Of a stretch of 39,588 nucleotides of DNA, positions 1-9,185 are shown piece after piece (within the stretch, counting starts at the first letter, position 1; the number at the start of each line of letters is the position of its first letter). The notes below the pieces were generated by a model. It saw only the letters and a program-made list of their open reading frames with translations. It searched no databases and had not been told where the DNA came from. The translations under genes and the position numbers were made by a program. Origin of the DNA: Nitrospira sp. (GTDB taxonomy: Bacteria; Nitrospirota; Nitrospiria; Nitrospirales; Nitrospiraceae); assembly GCA_003135435.1 (NCBI GenBank), contig PLBR01000151.1, forward strand, positions 1 to 39,588, written 5' to 3'.

Positions 1-131
1 TCGCCTCTTCGCTCGCTGCGGCTTTGCTGGACGGCCTTTTTGAGCATCCTGAAGCTATTCTGGTATCAGCACCATATCTAAGATTCCAACAGTGTATTGT
101 GTGTAAACCGAGTTTTCCCGCAACCTGTTAG
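1..131. repeat. Two termini of a dispersed inverted-repeat family at the 3' end of tgt
   Basis: Positions 36-52 read CTTTTTGAGCATCCTG. Positions 112-131 read GTTTTCCCGCAACCTGTTAG, the reverse complement of the element terminus seen at 21499. Both belong to the family also found at 16548-16717, 21499-21724, 23772-23869 and 24271-24291. The TTA at 128-130 is the tgt stop codon, so the repeat terminus supplies the end of the gene. The 60 bases between the two termini hold no recognisable gene. The element may run off the left edge of the window. Confidence 0.65.
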
Positions 132-1297
132 TCCCACCCGGCATGCCGATGCAGATCAGCCTCAGCCACGTCTGCAGCTGAGACGTCCGATGCAGCCCGG
201 TCACGGGATCGGTAAAACTCGTCCCGGAACGACCGTAACGTCCCCTGTGCAATTGCTGACCGCACCTGGCCCATCAGATCGGCAAAATACCAGAGATTGT
301 GGATCGTATTCAGTCTCGACGACAGCATCTCTTTCACCTGAAAGAGGTGATGCAGATAGGCACGCGAGTAGCGCGCGCAGACCGGACAGCCGCAGGCCGG
401 ATCGATGGGCTGTTCATCGCGAACATACCGCGCTTGCTTGATCACCACTCGCCCAACACTCGTAAAGAGCGAGCCGGTTCGCCCATGGCGCGATGGTACC
501 ACGCAATCGAACAGGTCGATCCCGCGCGCCGCACCTTCGATCAAATCCTCCGGCATCCCCACACCCATCAAATACCGCGGCTTCGAAGCCGGCAGCTCCG
601 GCACGGTCACATCCAACATGGCATACATCTCTGCCTTCGATTCTCCCACCGAGAGCCCACCGACCGCGTAGCCCTCGAAGCCAAGCCCGACTAGGTCACG
701 CGCCGAGGTCATGCGAAGATCTGCATCCAAGCCGCCTTGCACGATTCCAAAGAGGGCTTGATCTGTGCGCCGTCGGCTGGCCTGACAGCGTTGTGCCCAG
801 AGAGTAGTCCGGCGCACCGCATCACGCACAACCTCTCTCTCAGCCGGCAAGGCCACACAGTGATCGAACGCCATCATGATATCGGCCCCCAACGCTTCTT
901 GGATCTCGATGGCGGTCTCCGGTGTAATGAAATGCGTAGACCCATCGAGATGAGACTGAAAACTCACGCCATCGTCCGTCACCTTGCATAATTTGGCGAG
1001 ACTGAAAATCTGAAACCCGCCGCTGTCCGTCAAGATGGCTCCGGGCCACCCGGTGAACCGATGCAATCCACCCATCTCAGCCACGATCTTATGCCCAGGC
1101 CGCAGATAGAGGTGGTAGGCGTTGTTCAGGATGAGACGAAAGCCGAGCTGCTCTAAGTCGGCTGGGTCAATCCCCTTCACCGGCCCCAACGTCCCAACTG
1201 GCATGAAGGCCGGCGTGTCGATCACGCCATGGGCGGTGCTGAGTCTCCCCAACCGGGCACCCGTCTCACGATCTGCTTGCTGTACTGAAAAGTTCAC
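128..1297 (-). CDS. tgt: Queuine tRNA-ribosyltransferase (tRNA-guanine transglycosylase)
   Basis: This enzyme exchanges guanine-34 of GUN-anticodon tRNAs for the queuosine precursor preQ1 in the cytoplasm. The 389-aa length is normal for bacterial Tgt. DSGGFQ carries the expected catalytic Asp91, and FDCVVPSR carries the nucleophile Asp264. The zinc site CGCPVC (C302, C304, C307) with H333 matches the E. coli numbering exactly. The start is GTG, preceded by a purine-rich GAGAGA. It lies 15 bp downstream of argS and is probably co-transcribed with it. The TAA stop lies inside the terminus of a dispersed repeat. Confidence 0.97.
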   Translation of the reverse strand: MNFSVQQADRETGARLGRLSTAHGVIDTPAFMPVGTLGPVKGIDPADLEQLGFRLILNNAYHLYLRPGHKIVAEMGGLHRFTGWPGAILTDSGGFQIFSLAKLCKVTDDGVSFQSHLDGSTHFITPETAIEIQEALGADIMMAFDHCVALPAEREVVRDAVRRTTLWAQRCQASRRRTDQALFGIVQGGLDADLRMTSARDLVGLGFEGYAVGGLSVGESKAEMYAMLDVTVPELPASKPRYLMGVGMPEDLIEGAARGIDLFDCVVPSRHGRTGSLFTSVGRVVIKQARYVRDEQPIDPACGCPVCARYSRAYLHHLFQVKEMLSSRLNTIHNLWYFADLMGQVRSAIAQGTLRSFRDEFYRSRDRAASDVSAADVAEADLHRHAGWD

Positions 1298-1312
1298 AGT
1301 CTCTCTCGCTTA

Positions 1313-3067
1313 CTACATCTGATCCGGTGCAGAAATCCCGAGTACGCCGAGTCCATTCTTCAAGACTTGCTGGATTCCTCGCATCAGCGCCAATCTCGCC
1401 GCAGTCCGTTCAGGGACCAGCACCTCTTTCTGCAGTCCATCGCTTGGGGCTAATCCCTCCGGCGTGACATCCAGCAGATCACGATCCGCAGCAGGAGGCA
1501 GAATCCGGTGTTTGTTATAAAACGTATGCAGCAGCCCGGCCAATTGCTGGAGGTAATAGGTCATCCGGTGAGGCTCGTAGGCCATCGCACTGCCCTGCAG
1601 GACCGAGGGATAGGCAGAGAGCTTTCGAATCAGCCCCAATTCATCCGGGTCCGTCAACCGCGTCAAATCTGTCTCGCTCGGCAGGGGACAAGCGATGCCC
1701 CGCGCGGCCGCGACGCGCCAGAGGCTGGCGATCCTGGCATGGGCGTACTGCACATAGTACACAGGATTATCGGATGACCGCTGCTTGGCCAGTTCCAAAT
1801 CAAAGTCGAGATGCGAATCGGAATCGCGCATCAAAAAAAAGAACTTGGCCGCATCGGCCCCGACTTCATCGATGACTTCCCGCATTGTGATGAACTCGCC
1901 GGCCCGCTTCGACATTTCTACTTTTTTCCCACCGCGCAACAGATTCACCATCTGGACCAGCACGACCTGGAGGCGATCTTTCGGATACCCATAGGCCTGC
2001 ACGACCGCTTGCATGCGAGGAATGTAGCCATGGTGATCTGCGCCCCAGACGTCGATAAGCAGATCATATCCGCGCCGCAGCTTATCCTGATGATAGGCGA
2101 TATCGGAAGCCAGGTAGGTGTACTCGCCGTCCTGTTTCCGCACGACACGATCCTTCTCGTCACCGAACGCCGAGGATCGGAACCACCAGGCACCTTCCTG
2201 CTCAAACAGGAACTGTTGCGATTTCAATTCATCTAAGACCCGTTGGACGGCCCCTGAGTTCACGAGAGAGGCTTCGCTGAACCAGGACTCGAACTCGATC
2301 CCGAAGGATTTCAGATCCTCGCGGATCAGGCTCAGCAGCTCCTGATAAGCAAACGTTCGACAGCGCTCCTCAACCTCTGTGGCCGCACGTCCGGCCAGCT
2401 CGGGCCCAAGCTGTTGCTTCACTCGCTCGGCTACGGCAGTGATGTAGGCCCCGTGATACCCCTCTGACGGAAATTCTACCGGCCGGTTCGACAACTCCTC
2501 ATACCGTGCGTAGACGGAGGTCCCCAACAATTTCATCTGCCGGCCGGCGTCGTTGATATAGTACTCACTTACGACGTTATACCCGACCGCCTTGAGCATA
2601 TTCGCGACAGCCTGCCCAACTGCGGCGCCACGCCCATGTCCCACATGCAACGGGCCTGTGGGATTCGCACTCACATATTCCACCAAGACGCGCCGACGCT
2701 GCCCAATCTCGGCTCGCCCATAGGCTGATCCTTGCATCTCGATTTCTCTGAGCACTTCTTGCCAGATGGCGGGCTTGACCGTGAGGTTGAGAAACCCCGG
2801 CCTGACGATTTCGACTCGGTCGAAGAGCTGCTCGCGCTGAGTAAGATTGTCGATAATAATTTTGGCAATGTCGTGGGGTGTTCGTTGCTCGGACTCTGCA
2901 AGCGACATAGCGACCGTCGAGGCTAAGTCTCCCCATTCAGGCCGTTTGGGAGCATCCAGACTCAGCTGAGGCCAGAATTCCGTCTTCAGTTGGCCTTTTT
3001 TTTTGGCCTCATTAAGCGCTCCAAGGAGCGCGCTAGTGACCTTTTCCTGGACGACCCCGCTGGACAA
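1313..3067 (-). CDS. argS: Arginyl-tRNA synthetase
   Basis: Class I aminoacyl-tRNA synthetase that charges tRNA-Arg in the cytoplasm. The 584-aa protein has the N-terminal Add1-like domain, the HIGH-type motif HVGH at residues 141-144 after SANPTGPL, INDAGRQ near 171-177, the KMSKS-like MSKR at 385-388 and the C-terminal DALR anticodon-binding domain. The start is TTG, supported by AGGAG eight bases upstream. Codons 22-24 (Lys-Lys-Lys) are a run of nine A on the coding strand, flanked by GGCC on both sides. It lies about 50 bp downstream of the GT9 gene and is part of the mobA-GT9-argS-tgt transcription unit. Confidence 0.97.
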   Translation of the reverse strand: MSSGVVQEKVTSALLGALNEAKKKGQLKTEFWPQLSLDAPKRPEWGDLASTVAMSLAESEQRTPHDIAKIIIDNLTQREQLFDRVEIVRPGFLNLTVKPAIWQEVLREIEMQGSAYGRAEIGQRRRVLVEYVSANPTGPLHVGHGRGAAVGQAVANMLKAVGYNVVSEYYINDAGRQMKLLGTSVYARYEELSNRPVEFPSEGYHGAYITAVAERVKQQLGPELAGRAATEVEERCRTFAYQELLSLIREDLKSFGIEFESWFSEASLVNSGAVQRVLDELKSQQFLFEQEGAWWFRSSAFGDEKDRVVRKQDGEYTYLASDIAYHQDKLRRGYDLLIDVWGADHHGYIPRMQAVVQAYGYPKDRLQVVLVQMVNLLRGGKKVEMSKRAGEFITMREVIDEVGADAAKFFFLMRDSDSHLDFDLELAKQRSSDNPVYYVQYAHARIASLWRVAAARGIACPLPSETDLTRLTDPDELGLIRKLSAYPSVLQGSAMAYEPHRMTYYLQQLAGLLHTFYNKHRILPPAADRDLLDVTPEGLAPSDGLQKEVLVPERTAARLALMRGIQQVLKNGLGVLGISAPDQM

Positions 3068-3117
3068 AAAATAGCTCCTAAGTCCTTACCAATGAAAGGG
3101 AAAACGAACTTGACACT

Positions 3118-4161
3118 TTAGCATACGGGATAGTCAGTGACAAGGCAGCCGGATGGGATTCTCTGTCGGATCGCTGCATGCTTGAGGTGTGCAAGACAGA
3201 GTGCCACGAAATGGTCCTGCGGCATCGCGAGACAAGGTTTTTTCTCGCACCGGCTGACGTCGCCCCATGATTGGCAGAGGCAAGGTGTGCCCTGCACCAC
3301 GGTAACATGGGCGCCACGGGGAGCCCAACGAGCGGGATCAGTCGGCCCAAATAGAGCAACCGTACGCACCCCCATTAGCCCTGCCATATGTGTGACTCCC
3401 GAGTCATGCCCGACAAAGAGCCGTGCCTGAGCAAGCACCCCGGCAACGGTAAGAACATCGAGGCCCTTAAGGACGATCGGTGGGCTCACACATAACTGGA
3501 GAAGACCTTCGACCGGCTCCCGGTCTGCCGGCCCTTCTAGAATCACCGGAGTCGCCCCGGAAATCTGAAGCGCGACAACGATAGACGCGAGTATCTCCGG
3601 TGCCACACACTTATGGGCACTCCCACTTCCAGGATGAATGACGACAAGAGGCTGTCCGATTGCGAGGCCTGCCGATTCAAGACTGGCTCGTCCGAGATGG
3701 AGGAGCGGTTCCGTCACCGCCAACAGGACATCCCCCTCATCGTCAGACGGTGCCTCATTGATCACTTCAAGAAACCGGTCACATTGATGTGTCGCCCGAA
3801 TCGCGGTCGAGAACGGAGACCTCACGATAACCTGTCCTACGCCGACTGTCTTGAGGGTCTCGCTCACCTTGCCATCTAGATCCCCCATCCAGCCAATGGC
3901 AAGATCACAGTCCTGCAACCATGCCTGTACCTGACCTGTGGCCGAGTCCGTGCCGCCGAACAAGTCCGCGCAGGCGCGCCCCTGCACAGAGGTCCACTCA
4001 TCAATAATGCGGCATGCGAAGAGCAGCCTCGCGACCTGATCCTCTGCACAGAGCACAAGCCGATGCTGGGGGAAGCGGGTGCGCAACCGAGCCATGGCCG
4101 GGACAGCCAAGAGCACATCGCCAAGGCCGCCGGGATGGATCATCATGATCGTCCTTGTCAC
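3118..4161 (-). CDS. Glycosyltransferase family 9 (ADP-heptose:LPS heptosyltransferase-like)
   Basis: GT9 enzymes transfer heptose or a related sugar to the lipopolysaccharide core at the inner face of the cytoplasmic membrane. The N-terminal HPGGLGDVLLAVPA is the family's first Rossmann motif. HPGSGSAHK near residues 176-184 and GHDSGVTHMAGLMG followed by LFGPTDPARWAP are the nucleotide-sugar binding signatures. At 347 aa the length is normal. The annotated GTG start follows AGGG overlapping the mobA stop; an ATG at 4146, with AAGGA just upstream, is an equally good alternative. The sugar and acceptor cannot be deduced, so no waaC/waaF symbol is given. Confidence 0.85.
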   Translation of the reverse strand: MTRTIMMIHPGGLGDVLLAVPAMARLRTRFPQHRLVLCAEDQVARLLFACRIIDEWTSVQGRACADLFGGTDSATGQVQAWLQDCDLAIGWMGDLDGKVSETLKTVGVGQVIVRSPFSTAIRATHQCDRFLEVINEAPSDDEGDVLLAVTEPLLHLGRASLESAGLAIGQPLVVIHPGSGSAHKCVAPEILASIVVALQISGATPVILEGPADREPVEGLLQLCVSPPIVLKGLDVLTVAGVLAQARLFVGHDSGVTHMAGLMGVRTVALFGPTDPARWAPRGAHVTVVQGTPCLCQSWGDVSRCEKKPCLAMPQDHFVALCLAHLKHAAIRQRIPSGCLVTDYPVC

Positions 4162-4169
4162 AGTGGGCC

Positions 4170-4793
4170 CTACAATTGTCCTGATGGAGGTAACCGAGAG
4201 AGCAGGGACCGCGCCACCTCAAGATCCGCCGGTGTATTCACGTTATGAAAGGAACGCCCGGAGGGATCGATGGTGAGCAGATCCGCCTCGGTGACATATT
4301 GCACCCGGAGGGACGAGTGCGACACCATCCCTTGAATCTTGAGCTGTCGTGCTTGGATCATCTGATCAACGACCGGCAGGCATCGTTTGCCATACAACGC
4401 ATGCATCGGATGTAACCGGGCCGCGAGTTTTGCCATCACAATATCTGCACTGGCTCTTCGACTCGTGAACTGGGTAATGACTGCCGGATCGAGAAACGGC
4501 ATGTCGCATGCGACCACGAAAATGTAAGGCGTTGTCGCCTGCGTGAGCCCTGTGTATAACCCTCCGAGACTGCCGCAATCAGGCACCAGGTCTCGCACAA
4601 CTCTGGCGTCGACGTTGAGCGGAAGGCTGTCCTGCGCAATGACGACCAGTACCTCTTGAAAGATTGAGCGAAGCACCGCCAACCCTCGTTCAAGGAGTGT
4701 TTGTTCCCCCACAACGAGATACCGTTTATCTTCGCCCATTCTCCGACTGTTGCCCCCGGCGAGAAGGACGCCGGTCACATCGATTTGCATCAT
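4170..4793 (-). CDS. mobA: Molybdenum cofactor guanylyltransferase
   Basis: MobA joins GMP from GTP to molybdopterin to make the MGD form used by enzymes such as nitrite oxidoreductase and formate dehydrogenase. The protein begins with the family signature LLAGGNSRRMGEDK, which binds GTP. VVACDMPFL is the metal-binding Asp motif, and PDCGSLGGLYTGL is also typical. An upstream in-frame TTG at 4814 lies inside the T-tract of a terminator, so I prefer the ATG at 4793 (or 4790) preceded by GAGGG, giving about 207 aa. It is the first gene of the mobA-GT9-argS-tgt unit, 8 bp from the next gene. Confidence 0.93.
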   Translation of the reverse strand: MMQIDVTGVLLAGGNSRRMGEDKRYLVVGEQTLLERGLAVLRSIFQEVLVVIAQDSLPLNVDARVVRDLVPDCGSLGGLYTGLTQATTPYIFVVACDMPFLDPAVITQFTSRRASADIVMAKLAARLHPMHALYGKRCLPVVDQMIQARQLKIQGMVSHSSLRVQYVTEADLLTIDPSGRSFHNVNTPADLEVARSLLSRLPPSGQL

Positions 4794-4811
4794 GCCCTCA
4801 ATGCAGACAGC

Positions 4812-4847
4812 CAAAAAGAAAGAGGGGGTGGGTCACCCCACCCCCTC
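4812..4847 (-). terminator. Rho-independent terminator after the NxrC-like cytochrome gene
   Basis: On the minus strand an 11-bp G/C-rich stem (arms 4822-4832 and 4837-4847, loop of four) is followed by TTTCTTTTT. It ends the respiratory operon and separates it from mobA. Confidence 0.9.
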
Positions 4848-4881
4848 ATGATGCTTCAGACTCTCTCCGTTCAAGCGGACC

Positions 4882-6657
4882 TTAGAGGGCCTTTCCCTTC
4901 CGCTTGTTCGATCGTCTGGTGAGGACCCAACCTTCCAGAAGGACCACACCAAACGCAATCACAACCGGATAGATATAGGCTTCGCGAGGTGTCGGCGGCT
5001 CCAGGAAAGTATAATAGAAGGCCGAGACAGCCATCTTCCGCCCTGCGTCGCCATTGTGGCCGTCCCAGGCAAAGAACACAGTGGGAATGTATTGTCCCCT
5101 TTCGAAGAAGGTATCTTCGTCGTACTCCTGCTCCTTCTTATCGCCCATCGGACGCTGAACGATCACCGTCCATCGGCCATTCTTCCACTCCGAATAAAGT
5201 ATCTTGATGTTCTCTTCGTAGTTGAGCCGCTCTTCAAAATCCTTATCCCATCCGGTGCCTTTGAAGGCGCGGAGCGAACCGTCCGCTTCCCATTTTACAA
5301 TGTCGACTGGGAACTGTTCGTTGCTGCCGAACAGATACCGCGGCTTAATCGGTGAGGGAAGCTCCTTCCACTTCACAGCAGTCTCCATGGCGATCGCATC
5401 GTTGTAGACTGTGTAGTTATTCTGATGCGAGGCAATGGAGCCCTCTTCGCCGGTCTTCGGTTCCTGCTCCTTGATATCGACGTTGACTGATGTCGGAGCC
5501 CAGGGCAACTTCCCTTCGGCCACGCTCTTCGTCCGGTCATCCCACTGAAACATGAATGCGATGTGCGTATCGTTATAGAGTGACTTCACCCAGATATCGT
5601 CGATCCGGTTCACGAAATTTCTGGGCTTGTGGGTAATCTGACCACCCATCGCAACATACCGCCTGGCTCGATTCTTCCACGATTCGTGCTCTGGATCTGC
5701 AGAAATCTCTCCTACGGCCAACCCTGAGGACACCACAAAGTTGATCTTCGGCTTGTCCGCCGATGGATCGATCGCGAGGGGCTTCCCATCTGCCTCACGC
5801 TCACACAAGAAGTTCACCCAGTTGGCAATGTGCCACCGCTCTTCAACGGTGCTGTTGTCAGCGAACGAAGGCATCGGAGTGCCGTTGACCCCGGTCGAAA
5901 ATGTCCTGAAGATGTTCTTGACGTTATAGGGGTCTTGCCGGCTGCCTCTGAAGTTCCAACACTTGTGCCAATTGGCCGGCTGTATCGAAAAACCCCAGTC
6001 GTCTTTCAGATTGAAGGCATTGCCGTCACCACGGCCGTCAGCGCCATGACACTCGACACACTTCTTCTCGATCACGAGCTCCGCTCCCTTTTTTAGACTC
6101 TCCTCCGTCGGGGCAATCGGCGTCAGGTCGCCCAACTGCAACACGGTCTGGCTTTCTGACTGCTTGTCGGTGAATTTTCGATCTTTCACAAGCTGGGTGG
6201 TGACGAATGACAACACTTGGAGCCGTTGCTCTTCCGTCAGAATACCTTCCCAGGACGGCATGGCGGAGCCTGGCAGGCCGTGCGTGACAGTCTCAAACAG
6301 ATCGTTCTGACCGGGAGTGGGTTTCTTGGCATCGAACAACGGCAACTCGCCGCTGGCCGTGTGCCGAATCTTGAATGTCCCCTGGTTGAAATTGCGGGGA
6401 CGCGGCCAGAGACGATCGGCACCGGGTCCATCGCCCGCGCCATCGACCCCGTGACACCAAACACACTTGGTGAAGTAGACCCGTTTTCCTGCTTCAATCA
6501 TGTCAGCAGAAGGCTCAGGTGCTAAAGCGCCCGTCTTAAAGCCCGCAGGAAGGGTACCTTGTGCAAAGGTCAAGCCTCCGGTGCTTCCGGAGACCAGGAT
6601 AATTCCGAAGGCCGTCGTGAGGAGCGCCCCCGCCTTCAGACTAAACGAATTCTTCAT
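4882..6657 (-). CDS. NxrC-like membrane-anchored diheme cytochrome c with ethylbenzene-dehydrogenase-type heme b domain
   Basis: Periplasmic electron-transfer protein of 591 aa. It has a signal peptide (residues 1-33), two cytochrome c domains with CVWCH at 65-69 and CVECH at 200-204, and a domain at about 315-555 resembling the heme b subunit of ethylbenzene dehydrogenase-type enzymes (FMFQWDDRTKSV). A transmembrane helix at about 562-580 precedes a basic tail. This architecture matches candidate NxrC subunits of Nitrospira nitrite oxidoreductase (established knowledge). No nxrA or nxrB is in the window and the neighbours are oxidase genes, so it may instead serve the bd-like oxidase complex. 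The ATG at 6657 has AGGGAG directly upstream; an ATG at 6669 lacks a ribosome binding site. It is the last gene of the operon. Confidence 0.85.
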   Translation of the reverse strand: MKNSFSLKAGALLTTAFGIILVSGSTGGLTFAQGTLPAGFKTGALAPEPSADMIEAGKRVYFTKCVWCHGVDGAGDGPGADRLWPRPRNFNQGTFKIRHTASGELPLFDAKKPTPGQNDLFETVTHGLPGSAMPSWEGILTEEQRLQVLSFVTTQLVKDRKFTDKQSESQTVLQLGDLTPIAPTEESLKKGAELVIEKKCVECHGADGRGDGNAFNLKDDWGFSIQPANWHKCWNFRGSRQDPYNVKNIFRTFSTGVNGTPMPSFADNSTVEERWHIANWVNFLCEREADGKPLAIDPSADKPKINFVVSSGLAVGEISADPEHESWKNRARRYVAMGGQITHKPRNFVNRIDDIWVKSLYNDTHIAFMFQWDDRTKSVAEGKLPWAPTSVNVDIKEQEPKTGEEGSIASHQNNYTVYNDAIAMETAVKWKELPSPIKPRYLFGSNEQFPVDIVKWEADGSLRAFKGTGWDKDFEERLNYEENIKILYSEWKNGRWTVIVQRPMGDKKEQEYDEDTFFERGQYIPTVFFAWDGHNGDAGRKMAVSAFYYTFLEPPTPREAYIYPVVIAFGVVLLEGWVLTRRSNKRKGKAL

Positions 6658-6707
6658 GGTCTCCCTCATGTCGTGAATCCAGGCCGGCTATACATTCCTG
6701 TGAATGA

Positions 6708-7745
6708 CTAGTCCCAGGTCCGGGGATAATACCCCGTGTGCCAATATTCGAACAAGACGACTTTCCAGATTTCGTCCACAGTCAGATGCTGTTCCCATGG
6801 CGGCATCACAGAGGCCCAGGGGCCTGCTTCGTTCGGCAAGCCGATTCCACCCTTGGCCACACGCCAGAAGATGAACGTCTCCTGTAATTGCGCAATCGTA
6901 CCCGGATCAGTAAAGTTCGCCGGAATCGGATTGAACGCGAAGGCATGGAGACCGCGTCCGTTCAGATTATCGCCATGGCAAAAGTGGCAATTTTGGTAGA
7001 AGATCTCTCCCCCCTCACGCACATATTTGAGGTACCCTTGAGCATCCTTATCCCAGGGATTGGCATTCGGCTTCATCAAGCGACCCATGCCCTGTTCCAC
7101 AGTCATCGCGTTGCTATAATCCTGATCGTACTTTCCTTCAAGATTGATCCGATAGGGGTTCTGCGACGTTTGAAGGGTATAGGTCTTTCCATGCACCTTG
7201 GTGCTGGCTGGCGGCGCAGGATGCACCGTCCGCAACTCGATTGGCTCCTCTGATTTCGGGACCATCGCGTTGTATGAGAACCCGCCGATCAAGAGTGGCA
7301 GAATGATCAGATACGCATAACGCAATATCCTGATTCCCCCGGTCTTGGCATCCAAGACGTTCATGATCGGCTGCTTGAACTTCTTCCAATCTTCTTCGTT
7401 CGCAGAAACCCACATGAACACGGCCACGAGGGAGACCGCCCCATACATAGCGCGAACGCTGAACGGAATCGGGGGATACACACGAAACTTCAAATAGAGG
7501 AGAACGAACGCCCACATAAGAATCCCCTGCCAGAACCGCGGGAACGCCATCCCCATGGCCGCCATCATATAGCTAATCCCTGTAAAACCCGCCACGAACA
7601 GTATGAGCTCCAAGACCAATTGGACCGGCATGTAACCTTCGAGCAGGCGCACCGTATTTGACGGAATGATACCCACGGTCATTGCGGCAAGCAGGAGTAT
7701 TCCAACGACCCCTATGAGTGCCGCGACTGACATTAATGCTTTCAT
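6708..7745 (-). CDS. Membrane-bound monoheme cytochrome c
   Basis: This 345-aa protein has about five hydrophobic helices in the first 165 residues, followed by a periplasmic cytochrome c domain with one CHFCH heme site (about residues 253-257). VMPPWEQHLT near the C-terminus is a likely methionine axial-ligand region. The ATG at 7745 follows CGGAG seven bases upstream, which favours it over a TTG at 7769. It lies between a diheme cytochrome and the NxrC-like cytochrome in the same operon, so it probably passes electrons between a donor and the bd-like oxidase. No close named family was recognised. Confidence 0.85.
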   Translation of the reverse strand: MKALMSVAALIGVVGILLLAAMTVGIIPSNTVRLLEGYMPVQLVLELILFVAGFTGISYMMAAMGMAFPRFWQGILMWAFVLLYLKFRVYPPIPFSVRAMYGAVSLVAVFMWVSANEEDWKKFKQPIMNVLDAKTGGIRILRYAYLIILPLLIGGFSYNAMVPKSEEPIELRTVHPAPPASTKVHGKTYTLQTSQNPYRINLEGKYDQDYSNAMTVEQGMGRLMKPNANPWDKDAQGYLKYVREGGEIFYQNCHFCHGDNLNGRGLHAFAFNPIPANFTDPGTIAQLQETFIFWRVAKGGIGLPNEAGPWASVMPPWEQHLTVDEIWKVVLFEYWHTGYYPRTWD

Positions 7746-7788
7746 CGTTGAACTCCGTTTGCTCGACAAAAGAGATAGATAGCCACGA

Positions 7789-9102
7789 TTATGAAATCTT
7801 CGGTGGCGGTGAACCCGCTTTCACCTGCGACAGATAATCGACGATCTTTTTCAGCGCGCCTGCGCTCAACTTCTGCCCGAAAACCTTCGGCATCAGATTG
7901 TCGGGAAATCCTTTTACAACGTACGTACTGGGTGATACCACGGACTCCATGATGTACTCTGGAGTGCTATGTGCGGTCCCCTTGTATGCTGGATCCTTGA
8001 TTCGGTTCGGTGCATTCGTCCCCTCTTCCAGCACGGGACCTTGCTTGCCAAGTGCGCCAGGAATGCCTGGAATCGTATGGCACATGATACATTGTGCTTT
8101 GGTGAAAATTTGATCGACCGTCTCGGTCCCATCCGCCAAGAGCGCGCTTGCCGCACCTGCCGGCTTATCTTCCTGCTGCTTAGGCCGGTCAGCCTCGGGA
8201 ATAAACTTCTCATACGATTTGATAATCTCTTCGTATGACGGAGCATCACGCCCTTCGCGGACCCACAGCCAGGTGTCCACGGCCGCCAACTCAGGAAGAC
8301 TCAACGAGATCGGTGGTTTGTGAATGGGAGGCATTGGGCTTGTTTTATCGTTCGTTCCCTTGACGCCGTAGCCGACCACGACATAACAGCTCGGGCACGA
8401 GTGAGACTCAGCGATATATTCCTGAGCAGTTTCTGCAGTCCCAGACCCTGGGAAGGATTCCTTTTGCTCATAGTCTCTAGCCTGCGGGTTGCCCTTACTA
8501 TACTTTGGATCTGCTAACCGATCCTTGCCCGCTCGCTCTGGAAGGCCCATCAAGTTGGGAGCGCGTTCACCGAGCATCCCTGCGTGGAACGCGTGACAGA
8601 GAGGACACTGGCCCTTGCCGACCGCTCCCTGTTCTTTGTTCTTTCCAATTCCACCGAAAATGATCTTCTCGCCTTCATCGGCGAGTTGCTGGGCAGTCAT
8701 CGAACTGAAATCAAGCTTCTCTTCCTTAGGAGGAAATCCACCTTCGACCTGCGGCAACCAATTCCCATACCCTGACAGGCCGGCGGCAACCAAGAACATG
8801 AAACCACCAATCTTGAGCATTGCGGCATGATTGGGGAAATAGATCCCCATCATGAAGCACAATGCAGTGACAAGGACTAAGGAGACCGGAAGCATCCGGT
8901 TCGCTTCATAGAAACTCCCCTTATAGTGCGCTATCGCCAGCAACAGCATGAAGGCGGCCATCATGCCGATAAAAAGCTTGAACGTCGCGCGCTTCTTTGC
9001 AACAGGATCGCTGATGGATATCAGGGAATACACGAATAGACCGGCGAGAAGCGCGAATAGCGGCCACCCTATCGATAGAGCTTCCCTTATCAGATCGCCC
9101 AC
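7789..9102 (-). CDS. Membrane diheme cytochrome c with duplicated heme domains
   Basis: This 437-aa protein has four N-terminal transmembrane helices (about 10-30, 40-60, 70-90, 95-112) and then two periplasmic cytochrome c domains with CPLCH at 166-170 and CIMCH at 338-342. The domains look duplicated: each contains an EYI-ES...PS-YVV-G segment. In the first, that segment reads CPSCY (236-240), adding a Cys pair without a heme-binding His. The second has the expected LMPK methionine. The start is GTG, with AGGAGG eight bases upstream. It lies directly downstream of the bd-like oxidase gene and probably acts as its electron donor subunit. Confidence 0.87.
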   Translation of the reverse strand: MGDLIREALSIGWPLFALLAGLFVYSLISISDPVAKKRATFKLFIGMMAAFMLLLAIAHYKGSFYEANRMLPVSLVLVTALCFMMGIYFPNHAAMLKIGGFMFLVAAGLSGYGNWLPQVEGGFPPKEEKLDFSSMTAQQLADEGEKIIFGGIGKNKEQGAVGKGQCPLCHAFHAGMLGERAPNLMGLPERAGKDRLADPKYSKGNPQARDYEQKESFPGSGTAETAQEYIAESHSCPSCYVVVGYGVKGTNDKTSPMPPIHKPPISLSLPELAAVDTWLWVREGRDAPSYEEIIKSYEKFIPEADRPKQQEDKPAGAASALLADGTETVDQIFTKAQCIMCHTIPGIPGALGKQGPVLEEGTNAPNRIKDPAYKGTAHSTPEYIMESVVSPSTYVVKGFPDNLMPKVFGQKLSAGALKKIVDYLSQVKAGSPPPKIS

Positions 9103-9185
9103 AGTTGAAACCTCCTGCGGTTTAGGTAGGAGGGAGGCACGTTCTTCATGCCCCCACTCCCCCCAACCAAAATCCTAAAGATGAT

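Noticed and set aside
4882-6657. Calling this gene nxrC, i.e. a true nitrite oxidoreductase subunit
   Set aside because: The architecture fits, but no nxrA or nxrB is nearby and the operon belongs to an oxidase, so only NxrC-like is justified.
9103-9185. G-rich stem (GGGGGCA/TGCCTCCC-type) between the oxidase and diheme cytochrome genes as a terminator
   Set aside because: The stem is irregular and not followed by a T-run; the next gene has a strong ribosome binding site and clearly belongs to the same operon.
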